Below are positions 22,551 through 33,074 of a DNA stretch of 64,000 nt, piece by piece. The DNA comes from Iris pallida (taxonomy: Eukaryota; Streptophyta; Magnoliopsida; Asparagales; Iridaceae). The stretch covers positions 20,279,822 to 20,343,821 of the forward strand of contig JANAVB010002199.1 in the NCBI GenBank assembly GCA_029216955.1, written 5' to 3'. Each line of letters opens with the position of its first letter. Positions within the stretch are counted from its first letter, which is position 1. Below the pieces are notes generated by a model, which was given only the letters and a program-made list of their open reading frames with translations, was not told where the DNA came from and did no database searches. Position numbers and translations under genes: made by a program.

Positions 22551-22680
22551 TTTCTTGCCAACCACCTTGAAGCCCTCCGGTTGATGCATATAAATTTTTT
22601 CGTCAAGATCGTCATGCAAGAATGCAATTTTTACATCGAGTTGCTCTAACTCGAGATCATGATTAGCTACCAAGCTCAAC
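22551..22680 (-). pseudogene. short copia reverse transcriptase fragment
   Basis: The minus strand reads LEQLDVKIAFLHDDLDEKIY followed by MHQPEGFKVVGK, the conserved RT block before the YGLKQ motif. No LTR or other domain adjoins it, so it is a decayed leftover of an otherwise lost element. Changes such as HDDL for HGDL show decay. Confidence 0.8.
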
Positions 22681-22689
22681 AAACAGTAC

Positions 22690-23055
22690 AAGAAATTTTA
22701 TTTATAGTGACGAAATTCAGTGATGGAATAAATATTAGTCACTATTAAAAGACTAATTGTGTTGGATTAAGTGAAAAGTTAGTAATACTATTTGTGACGG
22801 AACAAATACTTAATGGTGACAGGCTATACAGTCACAAAAGATTTTTGTAGGTAAAATAGATGTGTAAATATTCTGGTTATTTTATAAAAATATTATAAAT
22901 CCAAATACTATTTGTGACGGAACAAATTCAAATTTTGGATTTGGTCGTACTTTCCACATCCAAATTCATCTCCAACCAAACATAGGATTACATGAATTTG
23001 ACTCCAAATCCATAAAAATCTAAAATTCACCTCCAAATACGATTTACCAAACGGG
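22690..23055. other. gene-free stretch with gacgaa/gacgga words
   Basis: The sequence AGTACAAGAAATTTT followed by GTGACGAA, GTGACGGAACAAAT and GTGACAGG words resembles the ends of plant CACTA-type elements, whose termini read CACTACAAGAAA. Only one degenerate end is visible and no 3-bp duplication can be shown. The stretch GTGACGGAACAAAT occurs twice (22794 and 22914). Confidence 0.35.
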
Positions 23056-23995
23056 CCCTCAAGCTGAGAGTCGGTTGAAACTCTCTTGCAACTTTCTTAT
23101 ACTCCATACCTTACCCATTGTAATCCGAAAACATTGAGATAATTATGCTACTATAGATAAAGTAAGTAGATATTGTTTTCTTTGATTGTTTAATCATTTA
23201 AAGGCCATCTTTGATCTGAATCTATTTTCCTACTAAGATCCGAGAGTCGATATTTAGTCACATATTTGTGGAAAATTCAAAGATGTGAATGTGCGAGAGC
23301 GATGTGAGCAGGAAAATTCAGCTGTGCATTGATCAGCTTGTTGGAGGTAAGCTACACCATTCCTTTCATTCTACTTGGACTCTTTAAAGTTATAGAGAAG
23401 GATTTAATGAATCCCAAACATGTTTTACTAATATTTACGTTTCCTTGCAACTGCAGACAGATCGACCACCCTGGCATCAGATACTCGTATCAGAAAATAA
23501 GCGATATTCCGATATTTGTTGGATTGTATCTCGTTGGATATTGTATCTCGTTTTCGGTTGAGAGGTCAAATGGGGGGGTGACAATGGAGTTGGTAATATA
23601 GTCCCACATCTGTTAGGAGATGGGATCATGTGGTGTAGATAATTGGAATTGGTTCAGGCCTTACATAAGAATTCTCTTTTATGACATATAGACCCAATTC
23701 AATATCGCACCACCATATCGACATATATAATTAAGTGAAATTGAAGAAACTGAGAAGTTCTAAATGACCAGCCAGTTACTGAAGTCGCAGATATGTTATG
23801 AACATGAACTTTGAACTCACTTTGAGCTTACTGTTATATGGATTAGTCCTTTTTTGTTAAGTTTGTGCAATGTTTCTCCTTGGATGCCACTAGTGAGGCT
23901 CACCTACACCATAAGTTGCATATGAATGGCAAAGGAAAATGTATTCAACTTGTTGAATTATTTTGTTGCTTAAAACTTTCATAGAAGGCATTTGA
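23056..23995 (+). repeat. duplicated host segment, block A copy 2, with a small insertion
   Basis: It matches 8936-9504 and 15280-15375 without Copia-1; the single CTCAC at 23899-23903 is the empty target site. At 23517-23720 an extra piece starts TGTTGGATTGTATC, contains TAGTCCCACATC and ends near CAATATCGCACCACC. It is related to 6158-6334 and looks like a small LTR-like insertion. Around 23340-23460 the sequence GGAGGTAAGC...CTGCAGACAG looks like an intron with donor and acceptor between short open stretches. No protein family is recognised. Confidence 0.85.
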
Positions 23996-24015
23996 AGCAT
24001 GGTCAGAGCCACATT

Positions 24016-24786
24016 AGAAGAAGAAGAAGAAGAAGAAGAAGAAGAAGAAGATTTGGCTCTCCTGGCCTATCAGAGAGGTCTCCAGTTATCAGGGTGATAG
24101 TCCATTTTTTTGCTTGTAGAGATATGGTATCTCCCCCCCAACCTTTGATTCAAATAATAGAACTGAAAGATCCACCTACGTACCAGAGTGGTGGCGGAGC
24201 TTGACTGAAAGTTTTGGAGCAACAAAGTATATTTTTAGAGCGGCAAATTATATTTTGGAGGATCCAGATTATATTTTTGGAGGTGTAATATGGGGTGGCG
24301 TGGTCCCAGAACAGATCTAGATGGAAGAACGATCAAAATTTAAGAGACCTCTTGCAAAATAAATTTTGCTCTCTATTTTCATATAGCAACTGTCAGACGC
24401 AGAAACCTCTTGCAAATAAATTTGCTCTCTGTTCTAACTATGTAGGATTTTGGAGATTTTTTGCAAATAAATTTGCTCTCCTAATCTCCTTAACCAGTTT
24501 TAGGACTTCGGAGATTCCGACAAACGATATTGCTTAACTGATAGAAAGAGAGTGTTCTTCCTTGCAAACGTGTTTCCGAACGACAAAAAGCAACATATTT
24601 TCTTGTTGGAGTTAATTCTTTTTGCTTCTAGAAAATACCCCCACATGGTACCCACATGTGCCCCACTACACCACATGTGCACACCTCAACACATGCAAAG
24701 CATTATATTGAGATACCCACTTGGTGGTTTAGCCGATGTGGGACTATTTTATACTAGTCCAAAGGCAAAACACCAACAGTACTCAC
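24016..24786. other. GAA microsatellite and repeat fragments
   Basis: A GAA microsatellite occupies 24016-24051. GTGGCGGAGCTTGA at 24190 resembles the end of the MITE at 21476. Between about 24351 and 24481 the word TTGCAAATAAATTTGCTCTC occurs three times with changes. On the minus strand, 24776 downward reads TGTTGGTGTTTTGCC and then AGTCCCACATCGGC, like the start of a copia LTR; its other end is not found. No gene is supported. Confidence 0.45.
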
Positions 24787-27052
24787 TGTCACGTTCCGAC
24801 CCGAAAAATTGCTCGTCATCGCATCGATTTATCTGAATCGTTCGTTCTCGCTGGGACGTGATGTCGTACGAGTCTGGAGTTGCACTCGTACAAGACAAGA
24901 TTACAAGTTCTCAAATGGTTATCTTTGATTTGATATTAGCAGCGAAAAAAACAAAGTATAAGAAATAATTCTCTTTATTGATAATTGAACTGAGGTTACA
25001 AAGGCTTTCAATAGCCCAACTGAACTTGCTAGATTAGCGTACAACACTCAGTTTCTCTCTTGCCCACAAAGGATTTCACCGTTCCATACATTATGTCTTC
25101 TATATCTCGGCCGCATCATCCTATTGCAAGTCCGAACGTCAATGCGGTCGCACGCCTCAATACGCTATGACATTCCATGCCTCAACGCGTTCAAGCGAAG
25201 CTCTACCGTGAGCAGATCATTTACTGAACCTGTGAGTAAACTAGTGGGAGATTAGTACTTTCGTCCTCGCTGTACTAATCAAAGACCCACTTTACTAAAC
25301 CGACATTAAGTAGTGTATTGAATCATGCATCATACAAGTTAGTGATCTTTCTATCCTATTGCCTTAGGGTGAGTTTCATGGCATATTCGAAAGCAGTAAA
25401 AATATGTTATCATGGCAAGCATGTTATTTGATTCATATAAGCAAGCAGGCAACCAATATCAATCTCGTGTTGTTTCGTGACTTCTTACCAACACTGATGC
25501 ACTCACCCTTGTCCGACGCAAGGTGAATACGCCTACCATCTTTTTCTATCATGTTATAAGTGATCTTGTGCAGGATCTCTGTGTGCCTGCACTTTCAGCC
25601 CACCATTCTTTAAACTATATGAAGGTCACTGACATTCCAAGCCAGAATGGACTTATATTTCTCAAATCACATATGTAAGACGGTGATCACTATGTACGGA
25701 TGCTAACTCTAACATCAGAGGACCCCGAATTACTCGCGTACGTGACTTATCACATCAATAGCAGGTCACAAACCGTCTAAATGAAGTGCACCATCAATAC
25801 CGATTTTACCAAATCTTTTCTCCTAGGTCGAACGGTCCCAGTGCCCTGGCATACCACGTTCGAGGGAAGCCTATCACATACCCGTGCACGGACTATATCT
25901 TTAAGTACATTTGACCATGCAATGCGTCTTATTTTCTTACAACCAAGCAGTTCGCCTATCTCTACTTCTATTGGCACAATGCTCCAACTCAATGTTCATC
26001 AACGAACGTCTCGAAGGCCATAAATATTTCGAAGGCAGCATGTCACATTCGACAGTTCCGTCACATTCGTGCCACAACTGTTCTCTTTTTCGCAACAAAG
26101 CCATCTTTCATAAGTCTCGTGCACGTACGCACGATTTGATATAGTTATTCTCCATACTTCGAGTTGTGCATTCGATACACGTCTCGATGCGGTATTTTCA
26201 TGTTCTATGTCTTAGTGTTCAATGTTCATAGCTCGTGCACTAGGGCACTCGTCTCAATTGTCTTTCAATGTGCTAGCCTTCTAACCCATGCGTGGGGGCA
26301 CAAATGACTTGTGCGCCGATGCACTTATCAATACAGTTATTCCATGTTCTTATGGCTTGCGCACCATTTCGATGTTCAATAGCGACTCATGCATTTGATG
26401 CACGTTTTATTTCAATTGTTCTATCTAGTGTTCGACATGCACTACGATTTCTTTCGACCGAGCCATGCCCGTGAACTTGACAAGTTAACTTTAGCATACA
26501 ATGGTACATTTTACTTAGGCATGAAGGAGTAGGAAAGAAAAGTCAAAGTCCTCCCACCTTAAGCCGATACGCCTTGTCGTTTTGCCGAGCCGAAGCGGCT
26601 CGATTTCATAAATTTGTTGCACGGCCAACTCTTCTGACTTAGCCATTCGAGCACTTCGTGCTTCGTTGAATTATCCTACCGATTTGGCTTACCGTGCCTA
26701 TGCCTCAGTCTATTGCGAGACGGTGATTTGGTTTTGCGGACACCATTGCAAATAAGACAAAATATCGACCTCTTATATTTCAGCGTAAACGTATAGCCTG
26801 CACACGAAACCAACAATATTCGTTCAAATCGGACTTGTGCCTTTGCATCGATTCGATTTCTTAGAATCTTCGAACCGACTCAAAGCATTTCTCTCGTTCG
26901 GGTCAACGTAACTCTTTGCATCGATCCGACTCGATGCATTTCTCGGGTCTACGAATCTCTTGTATCGATTCGCATTCGATACTTAATCGGGTCAACGCAA
27001 TTCTTCGAGTCAACGACTCAGCATAATGCATCATGCGGAGCTGAATATTACA
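24787..27052 (-). repeat. probable solo LTR, Gypsy type, about 2.27 kb
   Basis: On the minus strand the unit starts TGTAATATTCAGCTCC and ends GGGTCGGAACGTGACA; the last motif is typical of the 3' end of plant Gypsy LTRs. An AATAAA on the same strand near 24976 would be the poly(A) signal of its R region. Flanking 5-mers are CTCAC (24782-24786) and CTCAT (27053-27057), one mismatch. No gag or pol lies inside or beside it, so it is best explained as a solo LTR left by recombination between two LTRs. The interior contains many atgcaTCGATTCG-like words and no gene. Confidence 0.65.
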
Positions 27053-27389
27053 CTCATTAAGCTCCGCCAATGGAAGTGGTTAATTCTTTAAAAAGAGGAA
27101 GAAGAAGATTATTTTCACTGTTTTCTTGAACAATTCATGATGAGAAAGACGAGCTCGGACTTATGAACTTTAAAAAAAAATCAAGCAAGCCTTATGTGGG
27201 TCTTAGTTTTCCCATGGCCCAAGGTCGTCCAATGCAAACTTCAAACTACAATAAATCTTGGGTCAGTATGTGGGCTGAACTGTGATGCATCTTGCTTACT
27301 TAAGTGGTTTGTGTCAAAAAAGAAAATAAAAATTAAGAAAGACTTAATCTACAGTCACAAAATAAGTTTGCATATGCGTTTGGTCAGTG

Positions 27390-27438
<49 letters not shown>

Positions 27439-27440
<2 letters not shown>

Positions 27441-28420
27441 ATATTTTGTAAAACCTCCCCTAAATAATGGGCTAATTTGCGAAATACCCCCTAAAGATCT
27501 CGAATTGGTAAAACCTCCTTTCCGTCAAGACGGTGTTTAATTTTGGGTGACGTGGCTATCCGTGTGTGGCTTTTCCCAGTCAGACGAAAATACCCCTGCG
27601 TACGTGGCTTTTCCCCCTCTCTCTCTCATCTCTCTCTCTCTAACGGTCATCTTCTTCCTCTCTTACTTTTCCTCTAACCTATTTATACCGATCATCTTCC
27701 TCATCTTTCACTTGATCCTCTTCCAGCGTACAACTTGTCTACCAAAGATCAGGTTCCTACAAGCATGGGGGTGTTTCTTCATCTCTAGAGAAGGAGGCAA
27801 TTTCTGCCATTAAAGGAGGAAACACAAATTATTCTAATTACAGTAAGGAGGAAACACAAATTATTCTATTTACAGTAAGGAGAAAACACAAATTAAGCAG
27901 CAAGCGAAAAAGACAACCAAAGTCAGCCCAGCCAAGCTCAAAGCTGTTGGACATTTTTTATTTTGAAACTTAAACTCTCACACACATTCTTCTTCTTGTT
28001 GTTGTCGAACACGACACTACTTTCCTCGTCCACCAGCGACACCGACTCCCTCTCCGCCTTCCGCGCCCTCGTCGACGCCCACGGCAACCTGGCCTCCAAC
28101 TGGACCGGCCCCGACGCCTGCTCCTCGCGCTGGGTCGGCGTGGGCTGCTCCGGCGGGGCTCCATCGCGAGCGTGTCGAACGTGGCCGGGTGCTCGAAGGG
28201 GACGTGGCTCCAGGAGGAAGAAGGGGAAGGGGGATGGAGGAAGGGTAATTTGGAAATTTCATAAAATTTGAAAAACAGAGTTGTGGCCACGTATGCAACA
28301 ATTGCCACGTCACCCAAAATTAAACACCGTCTTGAGGGAAAGGAGGTTTTACCAATTCGAGATCTTTAGGGGGTATTTCGCAAATTAGCCCATTATTTAG
28401 GGGAGGTTTTACAAAATATC

Positions 28421-28421
<1 letters not shown>
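27439..28421. mobile_element. Pack-MULE-like element with 118-bp terminal inverted repeats
   Basis: Left arm 27439-27556 and right arm 28304-28421 are inverted copies with one mismatch (TCCGTCAAG against TCCCTCAAG). Ends are GGATATTTTGT and ACAAAATATCC. Arms of this length and a captured host gene piece inside are the features of a Mutator-like Pack-MULE. It sits in a TA microsatellite, so a 9-bp target duplication cannot be recognised. The paralogous site near 22055 lacks it. No transposase is encoded. Confidence 0.88.
27990..28200 (+). pseudogene. captured N-terminal fragment of an LRR receptor-like kinase
   Basis: The frame beginning upstream reads a hydrophobic leader (FFFLLLSNTTLLSSS) and then DTDSLSAFRALVDAHGNLAS, NWTGPDACSS and RWVGVGCSGG. 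This is the LRRNT cap that precedes the first leucine-rich repeat in plant receptor-like kinases, with its paired cysteines. After GCSGG the match stops and a different GC-rich sequence follows. The GC-rich block contrasts with AT-rich neighbours, as expected of a captured exon. There is no ATG in frame directly upstream and no kinase, so it is not a working receptor. It could be transcribed from the element. Confidence 0.8.
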
Positions 28422-28492
<71 letters not shown>

Positions 28493-28879
28493 GTAAGTTC
28501 TCTATATTACAGGTCAAAAGAAATGATAGTCAACATTTTTTCTATTTTTAAAGGATTCATGGGTTCTTTTCAATCTTTTCTTTATAAAAATTAATACAAA
28601 TTAAAAGTTTTATCTTTTAGAAATAAACAGATACAGCTCGTGTAATTATGTATATATATTTTGTCTGTGGGTTTTATACATGTGACACAGTATTTAATTA
28701 TGTATATATATATTTTGTATGTGGATTTTATACAGGTGACACAGTATTTAATCAGACCTTATTAGAAGTATATCCTTATGCTTCAGTATCTATCCAATAT
28801 TTTACATGCGACAATGACGAGTGTCGATAGAATAGTATTTGTAAGTCATGTAACTTGGACATGCGTTATGTATCTTTCT

Positions 28880-30575
28880 AAGACTTATTTCTAATAGTGG
28901 CAATTACTTCTTCTTTTTCTATATAACCAAATATTCCCAAAAAAATAATGAAATTAAAACTCTTGCCTTGTCATCACCACCACCTAGGGTTAAAAATTTT
29001 GTTTTGGATTTTGTTTTGTTTTTTTTTGTAATTTGTTATAACTTACTTTTGTCGTTTTACGGCCATATTTAACACTCCTGCACTTTCCAATGGTACATAA
29101 TATTTAATTGCTAGTAAAAAAGTTTGAATTATTTAGTTGCAAAAATATAAAAATTTGACTATTAGGTTGCAACTCGTTTGGTTCATGGAAGAGAAATAAA
29201 TTTCCTTGTATTTTTCATGGAAGTGGAAAAGTAAAATTCATGTCACATTTTTTTTCCTTGTTTGGTAAAACAAGAAAAACATCTAGAAAAAATCATTTGA
29301 TTTCCTTTCCAGTGTTTGGTTGGTGCAGAAAAGGAAAGCAAAAATATATCAATGTTCCAATAATATATTATGTGCCCGATGAAAGAGACCCAAAATACGA
29401 GGAGTTAATGGTAAAATAACCAATAACACAAGGTTATTTTTGTCATAATTTTTTGTAATAAATGTTGGAAAAGAAAGAGAAAAAATCAATCTCATGGATC
29501 CTGAGTTTTCCTCTTTGTCAGGAAGATGATTTCCAAGTTTGTGGCTACCAAAAATAGGAAAAACAAGTATCCTTTCTTGGTTCCTTAAATCCGTGAACCA
29601 AACGAGACATAATTCCTTCCAGAAAATGAACATATAAGATAATCTGCAGAAAGATGACAAACGTTTTTTGACCTGCATTTAGAGCAACAATGGCCCAAAT
29701 GACATACAACACAATATGTATTATAAAGTTCCGTATGTTACGTCGGATATTGAAAAAAAAAAATGTGACACTGAACTGCATGGGAAGACACAGTCCTCCC
29801 TATGCTAAAACAATGTATCACTTTTCTTAATCAGTTTTTATTGCTATTATCGCCATCTTCAACTAGACTGACTGCTAGAATTCGTATCCCATATACCCAT
29901 ATTCGGCTGTAGATATGTTAGAATATCTATCTTTCGAATTTGAATGAGTCAAGTCGTATATCTGTTCCATTTATTATCCAATCAATTTTAAGTTTATTGT
30001 TAACAGCTATTCATGCCAATAAATAAAACAGATAAAAGTTTAAATATAAAAAATATCATTTAGTGTCTTCCGAAATTGTGGTTAATCTATCACATGGCGT
30101 GCATGGTGGAGTTTTTTATAAAACTGAAAAATATTGAACAAGTTAGTGACGAACTAGCAACAAATGCGATGGAAAAATGACATGGACAGCGAATCAACAG
30201 CTAAATTATACTTAACTGACAATTTAGCGACAAACGATGACAAACTAGCTACAAAAATCTGAATAATTTGCAGTCACGATTTTATGTATGATCAGATACC
30301 CAAAGTTTCATGGTTGGTCGCCTTTCTAGTTGCTATATTTGTCACTACACCAACGACAGTCCTGTAAGTCGCTATGTTCGTTACTACGTTGTCGAAATAT
30401 CGACGTTTTAGCGACAAAAGTAAACAACGACATTGTCCTCAGCGACGAAAACTTTTACTCGTCAGTCCGTTCTTATTTTGGTTTAACTACAATATATGCT
30501 AATTTACAGAATATTCCATTGCTATTTAGCTTTTTATTTTATTTTATTTTTCCTTTTTCCTGTAGTGTTTGAGTT
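28880..30575. other. AT-rich DNA, one MITE, CACTA-like words
   Basis: No gene is supported. The MITE at 29169-29611 is listed separately. From about 30130 to 30568 words such as GTGACGAACTAGC, TTAGCGACAAAC and GACAAACTAGCTAC recur, and the stretch ends TTTTTCCTGTAGTG (30555-30568), like a CACTA right end. A left CACTACA at 30343 is too close and lacks a matching duplication, so the element is not delimited. Confidence 0.4.
29169..29611. mobile_element. MITE with ACTCGTTTGGTTCATGGA-like ends
   Basis: The left end ACTCGTTTGGTTCATGGA and the right end TCCGTGAACCAAACGAGA are inverted copies with two or three mismatches. The inner sequence is AT-rich and repeats ATTTCC/GGAAAT words in inverted order. 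No clear target duplication is seen. Confidence 0.5.
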
Positions 30576-31125
30576 AGGTCTCGTTTGGTACACTGTAGGT
30601 CTTGTTTGGTACACTGTAATGAGTAATGCTATTCGTACCTCCAAATTCTCCCTCCAATACATCTCTCCTTATGTGGCAGTTGACATGGCATGTTAAATAA
30701 TATTATGTGTCATCTGACATGGCCGATGACATGACAAATTTTAACCCAAAAAGTTAATTACCCAATTTTGTCAATGTTAATTTAATGTTAATGTTAATAT
30801 TAATATTAATATTAATTAATGTTAATATTAATATCAATATTAATTTAATGTTAATATTAATATTAACTAATGTTAATATTAATGTTAACATTAATTTTAA
30901 TGTTAATTTGAATTTTAAAAATTGCTACGTCAGCTGCCACATCAACATGCTACGTCAGCTGCCACGTAAGGAGGAATGGTTTGGAGGTACAATTTGGAGG
31001 AACAAATAGCATTATTTTACTGTAATGTAACCGTAACGTAATGTAATCAAATGAGAAAAATATTTTTTCGCTTCATTTGATTACATTGCGATTATGACTA
31101 CACACTGTACCAAACAACGAGGCCT
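30576..31125. mobile_element. outer MITE carrying a nested MITE
   Basis: Ends AGGTCTCGTTTGGTACACTG and CACTGTACCAAACAACGAGGCCT (last part) are inverted copies. The left end is itself duplicated (GGTCTTGTTTGGTACACTGT at 30598). Inner flanks share TAATGTAAC/ATTACA words. The middle is occupied by the insertion at 30624-31014. The exact target duplication is unclear. Confidence 0.6.
30624..31014. mobile_element. nested MITE with TTAATATTAATG core
   Basis: Ends TAATGCTATTCGTACCTCC and the inverted GGAGGAACAAATAGCATTA delimit it; a TA duplication is compatible. Inside, CCTTATGTGGCAG on the left and CTGCCACGTAAGGAGG on the right are also inverted. The core (30776-30910) is a long run of TTAATGTTAATATTAAT words that gives meaningless Leu/Ile/Asn frames. 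A smaller member of the same family is at 59051-59254. Confidence 0.75.
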
Positions 31126-31313
31126 TAGTTCCTTCCACTCCAACAACAAATTAAGGAATTTGATTGAACAATATTTGAAGAAGAAAATAATTAGCTATTG
31201 CATGTCTCGACTCAATTATATGGAAATGAATGAATATCACACTTGAACCAATAAATACAATCAAATATATATAAAAGGAAACTTTCTCTCTCTCTCCTTC
31301 AGACTTTCGATCA

Positions 31314-31480
31314 TCACCACCCTAGCCTAAGCTCCAAATCGAGCTCTTCGTCAAGTCCGCCACCGTTGCTGCCAATATCGGAGCTACTGTCACACCCATC
31401 ACGATCATCTGTCACCGTCCCTACGCGTGATGTTTCATGTTCCACATGCCATATAGTTGTTGTTGTTGAACTTGGCTCAG
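31314..31480 (-). pseudogene. SUPERMAN-like remnant with the zinc finger deleted
   Basis: Read on the minus strand, 31480-31421 gives LSQVQQQQLYGMWN followed by MKHHA and a stop. This matches the Gln-rich N-terminal part and MWNYTSHRA of the intact gene at 52960-53598. Immediately after, in another frame, comes RVGTVTDDRDGCDSSSD, IGSNGGGLDE and then [10 protein letters not shown] with a stop at 31314. This is the C-terminal tail with the EAR repression motif. Everything between, including the C2H2 finger and QALGGH, is missing, which indicates an internal deletion of about 440 bp. The copy cannot bind DNA. Confidence 0.85.
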
Positions 31481-31487
31481 TTTGATA

Positions 31488-31489
<2 letters not shown>

Positions 31490-31548
<59 letters not shown>
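31490..31548. repeat. (GA)n microsatellite
   Basis: About 29 GA units lie directly upstream of the SUPERMAN-like remnant in its reading direction. Confidence 0.97.
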
Positions 31549-31549
<1 letters not shown>

Positions 31550-31712
31550 TATGTTATAGAAAAGAATTTATGAATGATGTTTTCAAGAGTTTGGAAAGGT
31601 TAGGGTTGATTTATAGCAATGATGATGGGAGTTTTGTGTTATGAGAAGGACAAATATGAGAAGCTTTGGTGATGGGAATTATGTTTGTATGAGAATAAAA
31701 ACTGCTGCTATG

Positions 31713-31870
31713 TTGTCCGCAGTTTGTAATCGCAAATGTGACCGTCGGCAGACGTGACGGTCGGTTATTGGCCTCCTGTCCGGATGGGATCCGAAGATAA
31801 CAAGGAAGTCAATGGATGATCGTTACGTGAGCCGACGGTCACATCATTTGTGGCTACAAACCGCAGACAA
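31713..31870. mobile_element. 158-bp MITE with about 37-bp inverted ends
   Basis: Left arm 31713-31749 (TTGTCCGCAGTTTGTAATCG ...) and right arm 31831-31870 (GCCGACGGTCACATCATTTG ...) are inverted copies with a few mismatches and a 3-bp length difference. The middle is unique. It lies in the upstream region of the SUPERMAN-like remnant. No target duplication is evident. Confidence 0.75.
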
Positions 31871-31964
31871 AATATTATTTTCGAATAGAAAATGGAAGGA
31901 AAGTTGATAGCAGTTGCAACAATATGCAAGCAGTAGATCTCTTTGGTTGTCCTAATTTCCGGTT

Positions 31965-32140
31965 GGTCCTAAGCACTTGTAACTCTAGTGATCTCCCATG
32001 CATGGGGAGGCAAGCAAGAATCCAACCCTCTCCTAACCTCTTGTTGGTTCTAATGGGCGTTTACATACATACAAATATGTGCTAATCAACACACTAAGTT
32101 GGTCTTTAATCACAGGTCGGCTTATTTGGTTGCAAGCTCC
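31965..32140 (-). promoter_or_regulatory. upstream block conserved among SUPERMAN-like loci
   Basis: The sequence shares CTCCCAT..GGGAGGCA, GAATCCAA, CTCTTGTTGGTT, TATGTGCTAATCA.CAC and TTGGTCT...CA.AGG.CGGCT with 53860-54050, upstream of the intact gene. Parts also match 47590-47780. It lies about 0.5 kb upstream of the remnant. Conservation in non-coding DNA may mark common ancestry only, or a shared regulatory region. Confidence 0.55.
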
Positions 32141-32446
32141 TAATCCACGACCAATCAAAATCATGACAAATAGATTACAACTGTCACATCCGCATCTTAT
32201 TATATGGGAAATATTTTCCCTAGCAATATGAACAAGATTATTTATTTAGTCCAAGATCAAATTAATTGCAGTACTAGAAAGCAAAATGCCACTTATAAGA
32301 TTTTTTTAGTCCATCAAGACGGATCTGTATAATCCTTATCTGACAAGAGGTCTTGTCATACGCTTCCGAATCCTCTAAAATGTGGTGGGAGTATTCTTGA
32401 AGAATAATGAAGTCTCTTTAGCTTTCTAGGTATTCTAAAGTATTCC

Positions 32447-33060
32447 TTATAAATATGTAGGTCCTAAAATATTCTTTAGAATAATTTCTAATATTTTGTC
32501 TTCAGCGATTTCATGCAAGTCTTTAGAGGCTTTATAAATAAGTGGGATGCTCATTTGCTCCTCACCATCCAAGAAGTTGTAAAATCTCTCTAGCATAGTA
32601 AAGTTTTCAATATTCCAATACCTCTCCCTTTTGCTCCACATTTTCTCATTCTCGTCTTAGCGATCTAGCTAAACGTTTGGGAAAGGTTTTGCATATTGGG
32701 AATCGGATACGTCCTCCTGCGCTCCGATACCGTGGCTGAGACATTGCCGCAGCGGAAACTTAGGTCAACCCACCTGAAATAACCAACCCCCGTCTAACGG
32801 ACACCAAGCACAAATAAAGACAAGTACATGGCGGTGACTACGTCACCTGGACAAATTTCAATCTCTATAACTCAGATGAAATTACAAGATTGACAAAAAA
32901 CTAATGTTGAATCTTTTGCCCTAATAGGTTCAACCTCCTCACCACAAATCCGTAGCAATCTCCCTAACTGAAGTTTACGACCTCTTAGATTCCCTGTGGA
33001 CGAGCACCTCGAATCTTCACTTTTGTGTTGTGCTTTGTGCCTCCACCCCCACCCCATATA
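32447..33060 (-). other. possible copia LTR R/U5 remnant with primer-site-like sequence
   Basis: On the minus strand a sequence ending TGTCTCAGCCA is followed by CGGTATCGGAGCGCAGG (around 32734), which resembles a mutated TGGTATCAGAGC primer site after an LTR end. Upstream on that strand is a leader-like region from a TATA-like TATTATATGG near 33060. No partner LTR or polyprotein is present. The short frames here have no recognised family. Confidence 0.35.
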
Positions 33061-33074
33061 ATAGGAAAAAAAAA

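Larger units (their letters stand above)
27117..28878 (+). repeat. duplicated host segment, block B copy 2, interrupted
   Basis: The left part (27117-27392) and right part (28489-28878) match 21762-22490. They are separated by TA microsatellites (27393-27438 and 28423-28488) and by the inverted-repeat element at 27439-28421, which entered the microsatellite. The copy also has an internal partial repeat of TGTAATTATGTATATAT...ACAGTATTTAAT (28639-28752). Confidence 0.88.

Noticed and set aside
30343..30568. Complete CACTA element
   Set aside because: CACTACA and TGTAGTG ends exist but adjacent bases do not match and no 3-bp duplication is found.
32447..32641. 64-codon minus-strand frame
   Set aside because: It has no family and overlaps a possible LTR-element leader; not enough to call a gene.
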